Notes: generated from the letters alone by a model not told the origin. A stretch of DNA of 12,804 bases from CAVXFL01 sp963761015 (GCA_963761015.1 CAVXFL010000014.1:1-12804); one strand, 5' to 3'. Counted from the stretch's first letter, positions 1 through 8,274 are shown. Numbers and translations are program-made.

Positions 1-53
1 TGTCAATCGGCGCGCAAACGGGACCCCCAATCGGCGTCCAAAAGGGACCCCCC
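1..53. repeat. IS21 left terminal repeats
   Basis: Two imperfect direct repeats lie at the tip: CAATCGGCGCGCAAACGGGA (from 4) and CAATCGGCGTCCAAAAGGGA (from 28), each followed by a run of C. Both are mirrored at the right end. They are expected to be IstA binding sites. Confidence 0.85.
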
Positions 54-187
54 AGCGGAGCGGTTTGTGCCGGTAGTCCATAGGGGGGACCCGCGCGCCG
101 CGGAGTGCCCGTCTAGAGGCTGACGCAGCGGCGCGCGGGGGGGCCCTGTGGACCCACCGGTGCAGCCGCGGTGGACCGCGAGGCGGA

Positions 188-915
188 TCAGGCGCGGTTC
201 TTGAAGCGCCAGCTCTCGTTGCCAGTTTCTACGATGTCGCAATGATGCGTGAGGCGATCGAGCAGTGCAGTGGTCATCTTGGCATCGCCAAATACGCTCG
301 GCCATTCGCCGAAGGCGAGATTCGTCGTCACGATCACCGATGTTTGCTCGTAGAGCCGGCTGATGAGATGGAACAGCAATTGGCCGCCGGACTGTGCGAA
401 CGGCAGATAGCCGAGCTCGTCGAGCACGACGAAATCCTCCGGCATATATGGTCAGCCAGCCTGCCTTGCCGTCCGGAGCGTGCCTCGGCCTCGAGCTTGT
501 TGACCAAATCGACCACATTGAAGAATCGCCCGCGCGCGCCGTCGCGAATGCAAGCGCGGGCAATCGCTAGAGCCAGATGCGTCTTCCCGGTGCCGGTTCC
601 GCCGACCAGCACCAAATTGCGCTGGTGCGCGAGAAAATTGCCGCCGGCGAGATCGCGCACCAACGCCTCGTTGACCGGCGTGTCGTCGAAGCGGAATTCG
701 GCGAGGTCCTTGGCCAGCGGCAGCTTGGCAATCGTGATCTGATAGCGAATCGACCGGGCCTGCTTCTCGGTGATTTCCGCGCTCAGCAGATCGCCGATGA
801 TCCGTTGCGGCTCATGCTGCCGCTTCACCGCGGTGGCAATGATCTCGTCGAACGCGGCCTTCATGCCGTAGAGCTTCAGCTCCGACATCGCCGCCAGGAT
901 CTCGGTGCGGTCCAT
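188..915 (-). pseudogene. istB: IS21-family ATPase helper IstB, frameshifted
   Basis: IstB is the AAA+ ATPase that assists IstA in target selection. The first frame starts MDRTEILAAMSELKLYGMKA and contains Walker A GGTGTGKTHLAL. It loses register after GRQGRLADH (about 446-460). The continuation, EDFVVLDELGYLPFAQSGG with Walker B, and then VTTNLAFGEWPSVFGDAKMTTALLDRLTHHCDI, follows one base out of phase and ends at 188. The shift corresponds to a single lost base. Because it lies between Walker A and Walker B, the predicted product would be inactive. Without the shift the protein would be about 242 residues, typical for IstB. Either a real mutation or a base-calling error would explain it. 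Confidence 0.9.
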
Positions 916-2414
916 CACGCCGCACTCCGCAGCCGGTCGTAGCGGCCGCAGTCGGCCGCCGGCGTGACGCGCAGCCGCAGCCCATCCGGCGCCGCCACGG
1001 CGGCCGGCGCTGGCGGCTCGCGGCGGCGCGCCAGGATGTTCAGGATGACGTCGGCCGAGTGCACGCCTTCGCGCAACGCCTCCAGACAGGCGGCTTCCAC
1101 CGCCGCAAGCCCGTCGCTCAGCACCGCGGAAAGGATGGTGACCATCTGACGATCGCCATCCGCCGAACCGGCGAGCTTGCGGCGTACCCGCTCCAGACCG
1201 GACGGCAGAACCCAGTTCTTGAATGGCGCGCCGTTGCGCAATGCGCCCGGTTTGCGCGCCAGCACCGGCACGTAATGCCACGGATCGAACACCGTCTGAT
1301 CCCGCCCGAAACAGCGCCGATGTTCGCCCACTACCTGCCCTGCCTGCCGAAGCTCGATCCGATCGGCGTAGGCGCGCACCTCTACTGGCCGCCCGACCGC
1401 GCTTGCCGCCACCGAATAGCGATTGTTATCAAAGCGGATCAGGCAGGTCTTCGATACCGACGCAGTGATCGCATGAAATCCGTCGAAGCGACCAGGATAC
1501 GGCACGAGAAAGCGCCGCTCGGCCTCGAACATCTCCCAGATCGTCCGATCGCGCAGTTCCGGATGCCGGTGCGCCCGCGCATAAGCAACACACTGATCAA
1601 GCAGCCGCAAATTCAGTTCGTCGTAGCTCTTCATCCGCAGCCGCGGCGTGAAGAACCGCTCGCGTACCAGGCCCACCTGGTTCTCGACTTGCCCCTTCTC
1701 CCACCCCGATGCCGGCGTGCAGGCAACCGGTTCAACCAGATAATGGCTGCACATCTGCAGAAAGCGGCGGTTGTAAGCGCGCTCGCGGCCGACGAAGATC
1801 GCGTCAACCGCAGTCTTCATGTTGTCGTAGATCCCGCGTGTGCAGGCGCCCTTGAACAACGCAAAAGCCCGATCGTGCGCGTCGAACACCATCTCCTGGG
1901 TCTCGCGCGGATACGCCCGCACGAACAGCATTCGGCTGTGGCACAGCCGCACCTGCGCCACTTTCACCGTCACCGTCGCGCCGTTGATCAGCACGACCTC
2001 GTGGCTCCAGTCGAACTGAAACGCCTCGCCAGGCGCAAAGCTCAGCGGCACAAACGCTTCCACCGATGTGCTCGCGTGCTCCTGCCGCCAGCCTTGCGCA
2101 TAGCGGCGCACCGCGTCATAGCCGCCTTCGTAGCCCAGTCCACGCAACTGCTCGAATAGCCGGATCAGCGTCAGCCGCTCGCGCGCCGCCTTCGCCTCGT
2201 TCTCAACCAGCAACCGATCGAGACTCTCCTTCCACGGCCCGAGCCGCGGCATCGGCTGCTCGCCTCGCTCGTAGTGGAACTCGGTCGCACCCGAGCGCAA
2301 CACCTTCCGCACGACCTTCCGCGACACCCGTAGATCGCGGCAGATCGCCTTGATCGACTTGCCCTCGACGAGATACGCCCGCCGGATTTTCGCGATCGTC
2401 TCCACCACCAGCAT
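915..2414 (-). CDS. istA: IS21-family transposase IstA
   Basis: This is the DDE integrase-type transposase that cuts and joins the ends of the IS21 element. An N-terminal helix-turn-helix (about residues 18-40, SIKAICRDLRVSRKVVRKVL) binds the end repeats. The catalytic core shows D in AFQFDWSHE (about residue 135), D in GIYDNMKTAVD (about 197) and E in KGQVENQVGLVRERF (about 244). The length, about 499 residues, is normal for the family and the frame is intact. I chose the ATG at 2414 because it begins MLVVETIAKIRRAY, the usual style of IstA; an in-frame GTG lies six bases upstream. The stop TGA overlaps the istB start by one base (TGATG), which suggests translational coupling. Confidence 0.93.
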   Translation of the reverse strand: MLVVETIAKIRRAYLVEGKSIKAICRDLRVSRKVVRKVLRSGATEFHYERGEQPMPRLGPWKESLDRLLVENEAKAARERLTLIRLFEQLRGLGYEGGYDAVRRYAQGWRQEHASTSVEAFVPLSFAPGEAFQFDWSHEVVLINGATVTVKVAQVRLCHSRMLFVRAYPRETQEMVFDAHDRAFALFKGACTRGIYDNMKTAVDAIFVGRERAYNRRFLQMCSHYLVEPVACTPASGWEKGQVENQVGLVRERFFTPRLRMKSYDELNLRLLDQCVAYARAHRHPELRDRTIWEMFEAERRFLVPYPGRFDGFHAITASVSKTCLIRFDNNRYSVAASAVGRPVEVRAYADRIELRQAGQVVGEHRRCFGRDQTVFDPWHYVPVLARKPGALRNGAPFKNWVLPSGLERVRRKLAGSADGDRQMVTILSAVLSDGLAAVEAACLEALREGVHSADVILNILARRREPPAPAAVAAPDGLRLRVTPAADCGRYDRLRSAA

Positions 2415-2467
2415 CCCCACCAGACCCCCAATTCGTTCCGGGAGCCATCATGAACCCCAACCTCAAG

Positions 2468-2529
2468 AGGGGTCCCTTTTGGACGCCGATCACCCCTCCA
2501 AGGGGGTCCTTTTTCCACGCCGAATCACA
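2468..2529. repeat. IS21 right terminal repeats
   Basis: Read on the minus strand, the outer repeat begins TGTGATTCGGCGTGGAAAAA and the inner repeat reads GATCGGCGTCCAAAAGGGAC. They match the two left-end repeats in inverted orientation, which sets the right boundary at 2529. Confidence 0.85.
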
Positions 2530-2991
2530 GCCAAGACGACCGAGTCCGGTGGACCGCGCGGCTATGCGGCCGAGAAGATGATCAAAGGGCGCAAGCGTCA
2601 TATCCTCACCGACACCATCGGCCTGCCGGTCGGGATGATCGTGCATCCGGCGAATGTGCAGGATCGTGACGGCGCACCCGATCTGCTGGCGAGTGTGCGA
2701 AACTCGTTTCCCTGGCTGCGCCATGTCTTTGCCGATGGCGGCTACGCCGGTGAGAAACTGAAAGGAGCCATCGCGAAGCTCGGCGACTGGACGATCGAGA
2801 TCGTCAAGCGTTCGGACCTCGTCCGCGGCTTTGTCCTGCTGCCGCGTCGCTGGGTGGTCGAACGCACGTTCGCCTGGCTGAATCGCAACCGCCGCCTGGC
2901 GAAGGATGTTGAAGCGACGATCGAAAGCTCGGTGACTTGGCTCTACATCGCCAGCGTAAAGTTGATGTCGCGCCGCCTCGCCGCGGCTTGA
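2530..2991 (+). pseudogene. IS5-family (IS427-like) transposase, C-terminal fragment
   Basis: The open frame immediately after the IS21 tip reads KTTESGGPRGYAAEKMIKGR and on to a natural stop at 2989-2991. Full-length relatives have DSQSVKTTE at this point, so IS21 interrupted the gene just after the first catalytic Asp motif, which lies beyond the window. The second Asp is in HVFADGGYAGEKL (fragment residue 69) and the Glu in RRWVVERTFAWLNRNRRLAKD (fragment residue 111), both IS5-family signatures. About 153 residues survive without start codon or promoter, so it is not expected to be expressed as a transposase. I could not identify its right terminal inverted repeat with confidence. Confidence 0.88.
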
Positions 2992-3191
2992 ACAACCCTG
3001 ACATCGGAGTTGCTAAGGAAATCAACGCGTTGGAGTTGCATGGGCGATTCGAGTCAGACTTTAACCCCCGCCAGGATTCGCGGTTTTCGGACGGCGTCAC
3101 CGCCGGGCTGGCGGTTTTCGGACGCGGATCACCCCGGGCGGTTCAGAGCAGGTTCTTGCACAGTTCATCCGGTTGCGAGAGCATCTAACAC
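2992..3191. other. Remnant-rich spacer between IS5 fragment and next gene
   Basis: About 200 bases lie between the IS5-transposase stop and the next start codon. Apart from the orphan IS21-like repeats, nothing convincing is seen. A short direct repeat, GGAGTTGC, occurs at 3006-3013 and 3032-3039. The right boundary of the IS5 remnant should lie here but is not recognisable. Confidence 0.5.
3070..3140. repeat. Orphan IS21-like end repeats (relic)
   Basis: The 14-bp sequence GCGGTTTTCGGACG occurs twice in direct orientation, at 3080-3093 and 3111-3124. Read on the minus strand the block is TGATCCGCGTCCGAAAACCG followed by a second CGTCCGAAAACCG. This has the layout of the intact IS21 end in this window (GATCGGCGTCCAAAAGGGAC), but with a different internal sequence. 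No istA or istB for it remains. I infer a solo end left by deletion; the similarity is short and could be coincidental. Confidence 0.45.
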
Positions 3192-3450
3192 ATGGCGCGA
3201 ACTGATGACGGTGAACGTGTAGCTGCTCATATCGCACAGGGTCCGCTACTGGCAGAAAGTGTTTATCTCAACCCGAGATACACGAAAGGGCGGTTTGAAA
3301 AGGAGGTTACGGATCTTCTCTTGGTCCATCGTAACCAAGCGATCGTTATACAGGTGAAATGCCAAGAAGACCCAGAAGTACGGTCTGGCGATAAGCTCCG
3401 CAACTGGGTCGAAAGACGGGCAATGGAAGGTGCCAAGCAGCTTCGCGGCG
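3192..3450 (+). pseudogene. Nuclease-like hypothetical protein, truncated by IS66
   Basis: The ATG at 3192 opens a frame of about 86 host codons (MARTDDGERVAAHIAQGPLL...) before the IS66 tip begins at 3451; the ribosome-binding site is weak. The segment FEKEVTDLLLVH, then NQAIVIQVKCQEDP, then a helix (KLRNWVERRAMEGAKQLRG) follows the order of a restriction-endonuclease-like fold: acidic residue, strand, QxK strand, helix. In the PD-(D/E)XK superfamily the middle residue can be Glu, Asp or Gln, so D-Xn-QVK is compatible. That is fold-level inference; I cannot name the family. Translation into IS66 would add eight residues (GNCSPRCG) and stop. The rest of the gene is not visible at the other IS66 boundary (4946 onward), so it was lost rather than simply split. 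Confidence 0.55.
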
Positions 3451-4945
3451 GTAACTGCTCACCCCGGTGTGGGTAGTGGCTGGGTGAGCAGAGCGGTGCG
3501 GACGGCACCGAGTATGGCAGTTCGGTTGGCCTTGGCGGTGCTGACGATGGAGCGGAATGCGGCGTAGGTCTCGGCCCCCCACTCGCAGCGGAAACCGTTG
3601 GTGACCTTGCGGAAGATCACGCTGGGGCGGAGGTTCCGCTCGGAGATGTTGTTGGTGTACGGCATGTCGCGGTTGGTAACGAACACGAACAAGTGCGCGC
3701 GATTGGCCCCGATGCGCTTGCGTAACTTGCGTCCCGGCTCACCGATCGGGCCGGCCATCATGATCCGATCGAGCCGGCGGTTCAGATCGGCACGATACTG
3801 GCGCAATGTGCTGTCGGCCAACGTGTCGCGTCGCTGCCCAATGGCGATGGCGCGCAGCAGCAGCCGTTTGAAGGCGGCGCTGAAGGCGGTATCGCCACAT
3901 TCGATGGCATACCGTGCATCGCGCAGCAGATGCGCGAGGCACACCTGCCATTCCACGGCATGGCCGCGCTGGCTGCCCAGCATATCGGAGACCCAAACCA
4001 TCGGCTGAATGGCACCGAACAAGTCCTGCACGACAGCCTTGCCGCGGCTGGGGCGAATGATGTGCAGCACCGCGAGCGTGCCGACGAACACCCATTCCCA
4101 GCAAGTCTTGCCGCTCACCCGCGCCGAGGTTTCGTCCGAACACACCACGGCGCTGGCGGTCACGGTTTCGCGGATCGCCACCGCGGCCGCGAGCAACGGC
4201 TCGCGCGCGCGGGCCAGCATGTTGCTGATCGCGCCTTCGCTGATCGACAGCGAGAACACCTCGTCCATCAGGGTGGCCAGCCGCTCCATGCCGATGGCGT
4301 GGGCATAGTGCAGGTAGACCACCAGCGCCGCGATCGACTGGCCGAATGGCGAACCCGGCTCCAGCCCGGCCGGCGCCGTGGCCACCACGCGCTTGCCGCA
4401 GCAGGCGCAACGGCCGCCGAACAGCCGCACCTGCGTGACGTCCGGCTTGACCGGCGGCAGTTCGATGCGCTCGTAGACGTTCTGCGGCGTCGGCAAGGTC
4501 TCCGGAAAGGCCGCCTGGCAGTTCGGACAAGCGGTCAGCTTGGCCTCGACCACACGATCCGGGTTCGGGTGCAGCGTGCGACCCGCGCCGGGCCGGCTCT
4601 TGCGCGCCGGGCGATCACCGCCGGGCGACGGGAGATTTTCCTTCTGGCCTTGCGACGGAGGCTTCGACGAGTTGTCTGGGGTCTTCGCCGGGCGGGTCAG
4701 TTCATCCACCCGCGCCTGCAGTACCGCGATCTGCTGCTGCGCCGCCGCAAGCTGCGCCATCAGCGCCCGGATCAGCGCGTCCTTCTCCGCATGGCTCAGT
4801 TCGTCGAGGTCGGGGCACGTCGGCACCCCGCGTTTAGAATCGAGGCGCCCGTAGCCGTGTCAAGCGTTATCCGATGCTGCGGCTCGTCCCGGTCTGATCG
4901 GGCCGGCCCGACCCAGGCCGCTCCGTCACCAAGGTGAGCAATTAC
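3451..4945 (-). mobile_element. IS66-family insertion sequence, single-ORF type
   Basis: The ends are GTAACTGCTCACCCCGGTG at 3451 and, inverted from 4945, GTAATTGCTCACCTTGGTG. These match except at a few positions and begin with the GTAA typical of IS66. The element is about 1.5 kb with only the large transposase and no tnpA or tnpB accessory genes, as in the ISBst12-like subgroup. The 8-bp flanks differ (TCGCGGCG before 3451, TACAAGAC after 4945), so no target duplication is present. This suggests adjacent deletion or recombination after insertion. Confidence 0.9.
3459..4826 (-). CDS. IS66-family transposase (TnpC-like)
   Basis: A 455-residue DDE transposase that mobilises the surrounding IS66 element. 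The N-terminus (about residues 12-45) is a Leu/Ala/Gln-rich coiled coil, followed by the family-typical PAKTPDNSSKPPSQG linker. A zinc-binding region shows CPNC (100-103) and CACC (140-143). Catalytic residues appear as D231 in CSDETSARV, D281 in WVSDMLGSQRGH and E396 in NNISERNLRPSVIFRK. The C-terminal GFRCEWGAETYAAFRSIVSTAKAN motif is also standard. The frame is intact and full length for the single-ORF subgroup. The TGA stop lies within the left inverted repeat, and the start at 4826 leaves about 120 bases to the right tip for its promoter. Confidence 0.93.
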   Translation of the reverse strand: MPTCPDLDELSHAEKDALIRALMAQLAAAQQQIAVLQARVDELTRPAKTPDNSSKPPSQGQKENLPSPGGDRPARKSRPGAGRTLHPNPDRVVEAKLTACPNCQAAFPETLPTPQNVYERIELPPVKPDVTQVRLFGGRCACCGKRVVATAPAGLEPGSPFGQSIAALVVYLHYAHAIGMERLATLMDEVFSLSISEGAISNMLARAREPLLAAAVAIRETVTASAVVCSDETSARVSGKTCWEWVFVGTLAVLHIIRPSRGKAVVQDLFGAIQPMVWVSDMLGSQRGHAVEWQVCLAHLLRDARYAIECGDTAFSAAFKRLLLRAIAIGQRRDTLADSTLRQYRADLNRRLDRIMMAGPIGEPGRKLRKRIGANRAHLFVFVTNRDMPYTNNISERNLRPSVIFRKVTNGFRCEWGAETYAAFRSIVSTAKANRTAILGAVRTALLTQPLPTPG

Positions 4946-5090
4946 TACAAGACAGGAAAACTCTCTGGCTTTTCTAATATTATGCATCATCACGGGTCGC
5001 AAACCGGATCGCGGTCCCAGTGTGCCGAGTGCCTAAACCGGAATGTCTCTTTCCGGCCAAGGCCCGACATTTAGCCATCAGTGGCTGACC
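4946..5090. other. Intergenic remnant between IS66 and LVIVD gene
   Basis: This stretch of 145 bases has no supported gene. It shows locally lower GC near 4960-4990. A small hairpin, AGCCA-TCAG-TGGCT, lies at 5073-5086 just downstream of the propeller stop, but there is no U tract to make a convincing intrinsic terminator. It contains no visible continuation of the gene truncated at 3450. Confidence 0.4.
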
Positions 5091-6347
5091 CTATCCCGTG
5101 TATTCCATGATGTAGAGCCCGGCACCGCTCCAGTCGGTGCAATACAGGATGCCGTAGCGATCGACGAACACGTCGGCCGAGTGCAACACCACGGGCCGGT
5201 TCGGCCGCGAGTCGAGCAGCTTCTTCGGCGCCGGCGGCACGCAGGCTCCGACCTCCACCGGCTGGTATTGATTGCTTATGTCGTAAACCCGCACGCCAGC
5301 GTTCTGATAAGTAGCGAAGATCAGCTCCGAGCTGCGGAAACCCTCCGGCCGGTTCTCGTAGATGTTGTGCGGGCCGAAATGCTCGCCCACCGCGACGTAG
5401 TCGCGCTCGGTCGGGATCGGCAAAGTCGCGATGCTGAGCGGATTGGCCTTGTCCTTGTTGTCGAAAATCCAGATCGGCTTCAGCCCGTCGGCCATCTGGT
5501 CGAGCACGGTCTCGTCGAGCACGATCAGCAGGTTCCGATCGGGTAGCGGCAGCGCGTTGTGCGTGCCGCCGCCGATCGGTGGGAACCAGCGCTGGTGGGT
5601 GATCAGCTTCGGGTTGGCCCGGTCCGCGACATCGACGACCACCAAGCAGGCGTCGCGCCAACTGCAATAGGCGGTGTCGCCATCGACGATGGCGTGATGC
5701 AAGCCGTAGCGGCCCGTTTCGGTCGGCCAGTTGGATTTTTCGCCGGCCGCGAAGTTCATGCCGGCCAGCCAATAGCGGCCGGCGATTTGCGGCTTGGTCG
5801 GGTCCTGCATGTCGATGGTGATGAGAATGTAGTCGGTGAACCCGTCGAACAGCGCCGAGGCATAGGCCCAGCGCCCGCCGACATACCAGATGCGGTGCAG
5901 CCCGCCGCCCTCCACCGGCATGAAGCCGACCTGCAGCGGTGCTCCTGGGTTGGATATGTCGAATACCGCCATGCCGGCCGACCAGTTGCGCGCGTGGACT
6001 TCCTCGTGCGCGTGGAAATCGGCCTTGCCCTTGTAGTAGTTGCGCTCGTCCGCCATGTCAGGCTGCACGAACATGTCGCGCGCGTGCACGAGCAGCAGCA
6101 GGTCCTCGTGCACCTGCAGATGCAGGCTCCAGGTGTTCGGCGGATTTTGCACGTAGGTAACGAATTTCGGGTTGCGCGGATCGCGCACGTCGATGACGGA
6201 AAAACCTTGCGAGCAGACATGGGCGACATAGGCGTAGCCGCGATGCACCATGATCTGCTGGCCATCGGAACGCCCGCCCTGGTCGCTGTAGCCGATGATG
6301 CGCATGTTGCGCGCATAGGACGGCTGCGGAAGCTCGGCGCTTGCCAT
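5091..6347 (-). CDS. LVIVD-repeat beta-propeller protein, intact copy
   Basis: A 418-residue soluble protein with no signal peptide or membrane segment, so probably cytoplasmic. Six LVIVD-type repeats are readable, each with a hydrophobic strand, D, a short loop and P: FSVIDVRDPRNP (49-60), MAVFDISNPGAP (126-137), ILITIDMQDPTKP (174-186), LVVVDVADRANP (235-246), IWIFDNKDKANP (292-303) and VRVYDISNQYQP (352-363). This implies a six- or seven-bladed propeller. Histidine motifs sit between blades: GGGLHR (147-152), YGLHH (214-218), GGGTHN (259-264), FGPHN (324-328), VLHSAD (387-392). Enzyme or binding function is unknown; the histidines suggest a possible metal site. The ATG at 6347 has GGAG ten bases upstream. 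It follows a paralogue on the same strand after only 37 bases, so the two were probably co-transcribed. Confidence 0.85.
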   Translation of the reverse strand: MASAELPQPSYARNMRIIGYSDQGGRSDGQQIMVHRGYAYVAHVCSQGFSVIDVRDPRNPKFVTYVQNPPNTWSLHLQVHEDLLLLVHARDMFVQPDMADERNYYKGKADFHAHEEVHARNWSAGMAVFDISNPGAPLQVGFMPVEGGGLHRIWYVGGRWAYASALFDGFTDYILITIDMQDPTKPQIAGRYWLAGMNFAAGEKSNWPTETGRYGLHHAIVDGDTAYCSWRDACLVVVDVADRANPKLITHQRWFPPIGGGTHNALPLPDRNLLIVLDETVLDQMADGLKPIWIFDNKDKANPLSIATLPIPTERDYVAVGEHFGPHNIYENRPEGFRSSELIFATYQNAGVRVYDISNQYQPVEVGACVPPAPKKLLDSRPNRPVVLHSADVFVDRYGILYCTDWSGAGLYIMEYTG

Positions 6348-6357
6348 GATGACGTTT

Positions 6358-6361
6358 CTCC
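6358..6361 (-). promoter_or_regulatory. Ribosome-binding site of intact LVIVD gene
   Basis: GGAG on the minus strand lies ten bases before the ATG at 6347. It sits in the short spacer after the stop of the upstream paralogue and supports the chosen start, MASAELPQPS. Confidence 0.6.
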
Positions 6362-7033
6362 AGTCCGGGGCAGCAAATATCGTCCTATCCCTGGAACTCC
6401 ATCGTGTAGAACCCGGCGGAGAAGTCGGTGCAGTACAGGATCCCGTTGCGGTCGACGAACACGTCGGCCGAGTGCAGCACCAGCGGCCGGTTCGGGCGCG
6501 GGTCGACCAGCTTTTTCGGCGCGGGCGGAACGCAGGCGCCGACTTCGATCGGCTGATACTGGTTGCTTATGTCGTAAACGCGCACGCCGGCGTTCTGGTA
6601 CGTGGCGAAGATCAGCTCGGAGCTGCGGAAGCCCTCGGGACGGTTCTCGTAGATGTTGTGCGGGCCGAAATGCCCGCCGACTTCGATATAGTTCCGCTCG
6701 GTCGGGATCGGCATGGTGGCGATGCAGAGCGGATTGGCCTTGTCCTTGTTGTCGAACACCCAGATCGGCTTCAGCCCGTCCTCCATCCGGTCCAGCACCG
6801 CCTCGTCCACGACGATCAGCAGGTTGCGGTCGGGCAACGGCAGCGCGTTATGCGTTCCGCCGCCGATCGGCGGGAACCAGCGCTGGTGCGTGATCGGCTT
6901 CGGCTTCGCGCGATCGGACACGTCCACCACCGCGAGGCAGGCGTCGCGCCAGCTGCAATAGGCGGTGTCGCCATCGACGATCGCGTGATGCTGAACCGTA
7001 CCGGGTTTCCCGGAGGCTCTGATCCTTGAGAGG

Positions 7034-7375
7034 ATGTGGGCTATGGAGAAGCAGAAGACATCGGTACGATATTCGCCTGAAGTTCGCGCCCGTGCGGTGC
7101 GGATGGTGCTGGAGCACGGCGGCGATCACGCCTCGCAGTGGGGGGCGATTGGCTCGATCGCGGCAAAGATTGGCTGCACGGGCGAGACACTGCGGAAATG
7201 GGTTCGGCAGGCGGAGCGTGACCAAGGGATCCGGCCTGGGCTGACCAGTGACGAGCGGGACCAGATGAAGGCGCTGGAACGAGAGAACCGTGAACTCCGC
7301 CAGGCCAACGAGATCCTGCGCAAGGCGTCGGCCTATTTTGCGGCGGCGGAGCTCGACCGCCGGTCGAAACCATGA
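7034..7375 (+). CDS. IS3-family OrfA
   Basis: OrfA is the 113-residue DNA-binding partner of the IS3 transposase; it recognises the inverted repeats and is normally also made as an OrfAB fusion by -1 frameshifting. A helix-turn-helix is seen in RYSPEVRARAVRMVLE through AAKIGCTGETLRKWVRQAE. A C-terminal leucine-zipper-like helix follows (MKALERENRELRQANEILRKASAYF). The stop overlaps the orfB ATG as ATGA (7372-7375). The ORF is intact and of standard length. Confidence 0.92.
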   Translation: MWAMEKQKTSVRYSPEVRARAVRMVLEHGGDHASQWGAIGSIAAKIGCTGETLRKWVRQAERDQGIRPGLTSDERDQMKALERENRELRQANEILRKASAYFAAAELDRRSKP

Positions 7376-8274
7376 TCGCGTTCATCGACGCGCATCGCGA
7401 GGTCCATGGAGTGAGCCGATCTGCCGCGTGCTGCCGATCGCCCCATCGACCTACCACGAGCACGCCCGGCGCCGGGCTGTTCCGGACCGTCTCCCATCCC
7501 GCGCGAAGCGCGATGCCCGGCTTCGGCCGGAGGTCAGCCGGGTCTGGGGGGAGAATTTCCAGGTCTACGGCGTGCGAAAAGTTTGGCGGCAACTCCGCCG
7601 CGAAGGAACCGCGATCGCACGCTGCACGACGGCGCGATTGATGCGGCAGATGGGGCTTTCGGGTGCGATGCGCGGAAAGCCCGTGAAGACAACCATCAGC
7701 AACAAAGCGACGCCCTGCCCACGCGACAAGGTGAACCGGCATTTCCATGCACCCCGGCCGAACGCCCTCTGGCTGTCGGATTTCACCTATGTCGCCACCT
7801 GGCAGGGCTTCGTCTACGTCGCCTTCGTGATCGATGTCTTTGCCCGGCGCATCGTTGGCTGGCGGGCCTCGCGATCAGCTAGACCGGCTTCGTTCTTGAT
7901 GCCCTGGAGCAGGCTCTCTGCGACCGGCGACCCGTCCGGAAGGATGGGCTCGTCCATCACAGCGATAGGGGCACGCAATATGTCTCGATTCGCTACACCG
8001 AGCACTTGCCGAAGCTGGCATCGAGCCCTCGGTCGGCAGCGTCGGCGACAGTTACGACAATGCGCTGGCCGAGACGATCATCGGTCTGTTCAAAGCCGAG
8101 CTGATCCATCGGCGCGGTCCCTGGCGCAACGCTGAAGCCGTGGAATTCGCCACCCTCGAATGGGTGGACTGGTTCAACCATCGGCGGCTGCTCGAGCCTA
8201 TCGGCAACATTCCACCGGCCGAAGCCGAAGCGCGATACTATGAACGACTGAGCCAGCTGCCTATGGTCGCCTGA
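7372..8274 (+). pseudogene. IS3-family transposase OrfB with three frameshifts
   Basis: The catalytic subunit is readable only by changing frame three times. MIAFIDAHREVHGV (7372 on) shifts near 7408-7412 into EPICRVLPIAPSTYHEHARR and on to ARRIVGWRASRSA. That shifts near 7878-7884 into TGFVLDALEQALCDRRPVRK and HHSDRGTQYVS. That shifts near 8008-8012 into GIEPSVGSVGDSYDNALAET, ending SQLPMVA at 8274. Each change equals one lost base; the three together return to the starting frame. Catalytic residues survive in sequence: D in WLSDFTYVA, D in HHSDRG, E in DNALAETIIG. Corrected length would be about 301 residues, normal for IS3 OrfB. Three separate one-base losses in an otherwise perfect element raise the suspicion of base-calling error. 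Confidence 0.9.

Larger units (their letters stand above)
1..2529 (-). mobile_element. Complete IS21-family insertion sequence (istA-istB)
   Basis: The element spans from TGTCAATCGGCG at the first base to the inverted match TGTGATTCGGCG read from 2529 on the opposite strand. Inside each tip is a second copy of the same repeat type: GGCGTCCAAAAGGGACCCC occurs at about 33-51 and inverted at about 2470-2487. Multiple related terminal repeats are a hallmark of IS21. It carries istA and istB on the minus strand with a one-base TGATG overlap. The right flank (from 2530) is the interior of an IS5-family transposase. The left flank lies outside the window, so the target duplication cannot be checked. 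IstB is frameshifted, so the element may be immobile unless that is a sequencing error. Confidence 0.9.

Noticed and set aside
1059..2159. Long plus-strand open frame of 366 codons opposite istA
   Set aside because: It is the antisense shadow of an intact IstA with all catalytic motifs. Its translation is Arg/His/Pro-rich with no recognisable domain.
2992..3191. CRISPR-like array from the two 14-bp repeats
   Set aside because: There are only two copies, the repeat is too short, and it is better explained by IS21-type end repeats.
3930..4937. Plus-strand open frame of 335 codons opposite the IS66 transposase
   Set aside because: It mirrors a complete DDE transposase and extends to the IS tip only because stop codons are rare in this GC-rich DNA.
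5073..5086. Hairpin AGCCA-TCAG-TGGCT as a terminator after the intact LVIVD gene
   Set aside because: The stem is only five base pairs and no T tract follows on the minus strand.
5559..6893. Plus-strand open frame of 444 codons across the two LVIVD genes
   Set aside because: It is antisense to the conserved propeller sequences and spans the gap between them. High GC leaves few stop codons, and the translation has no family features.
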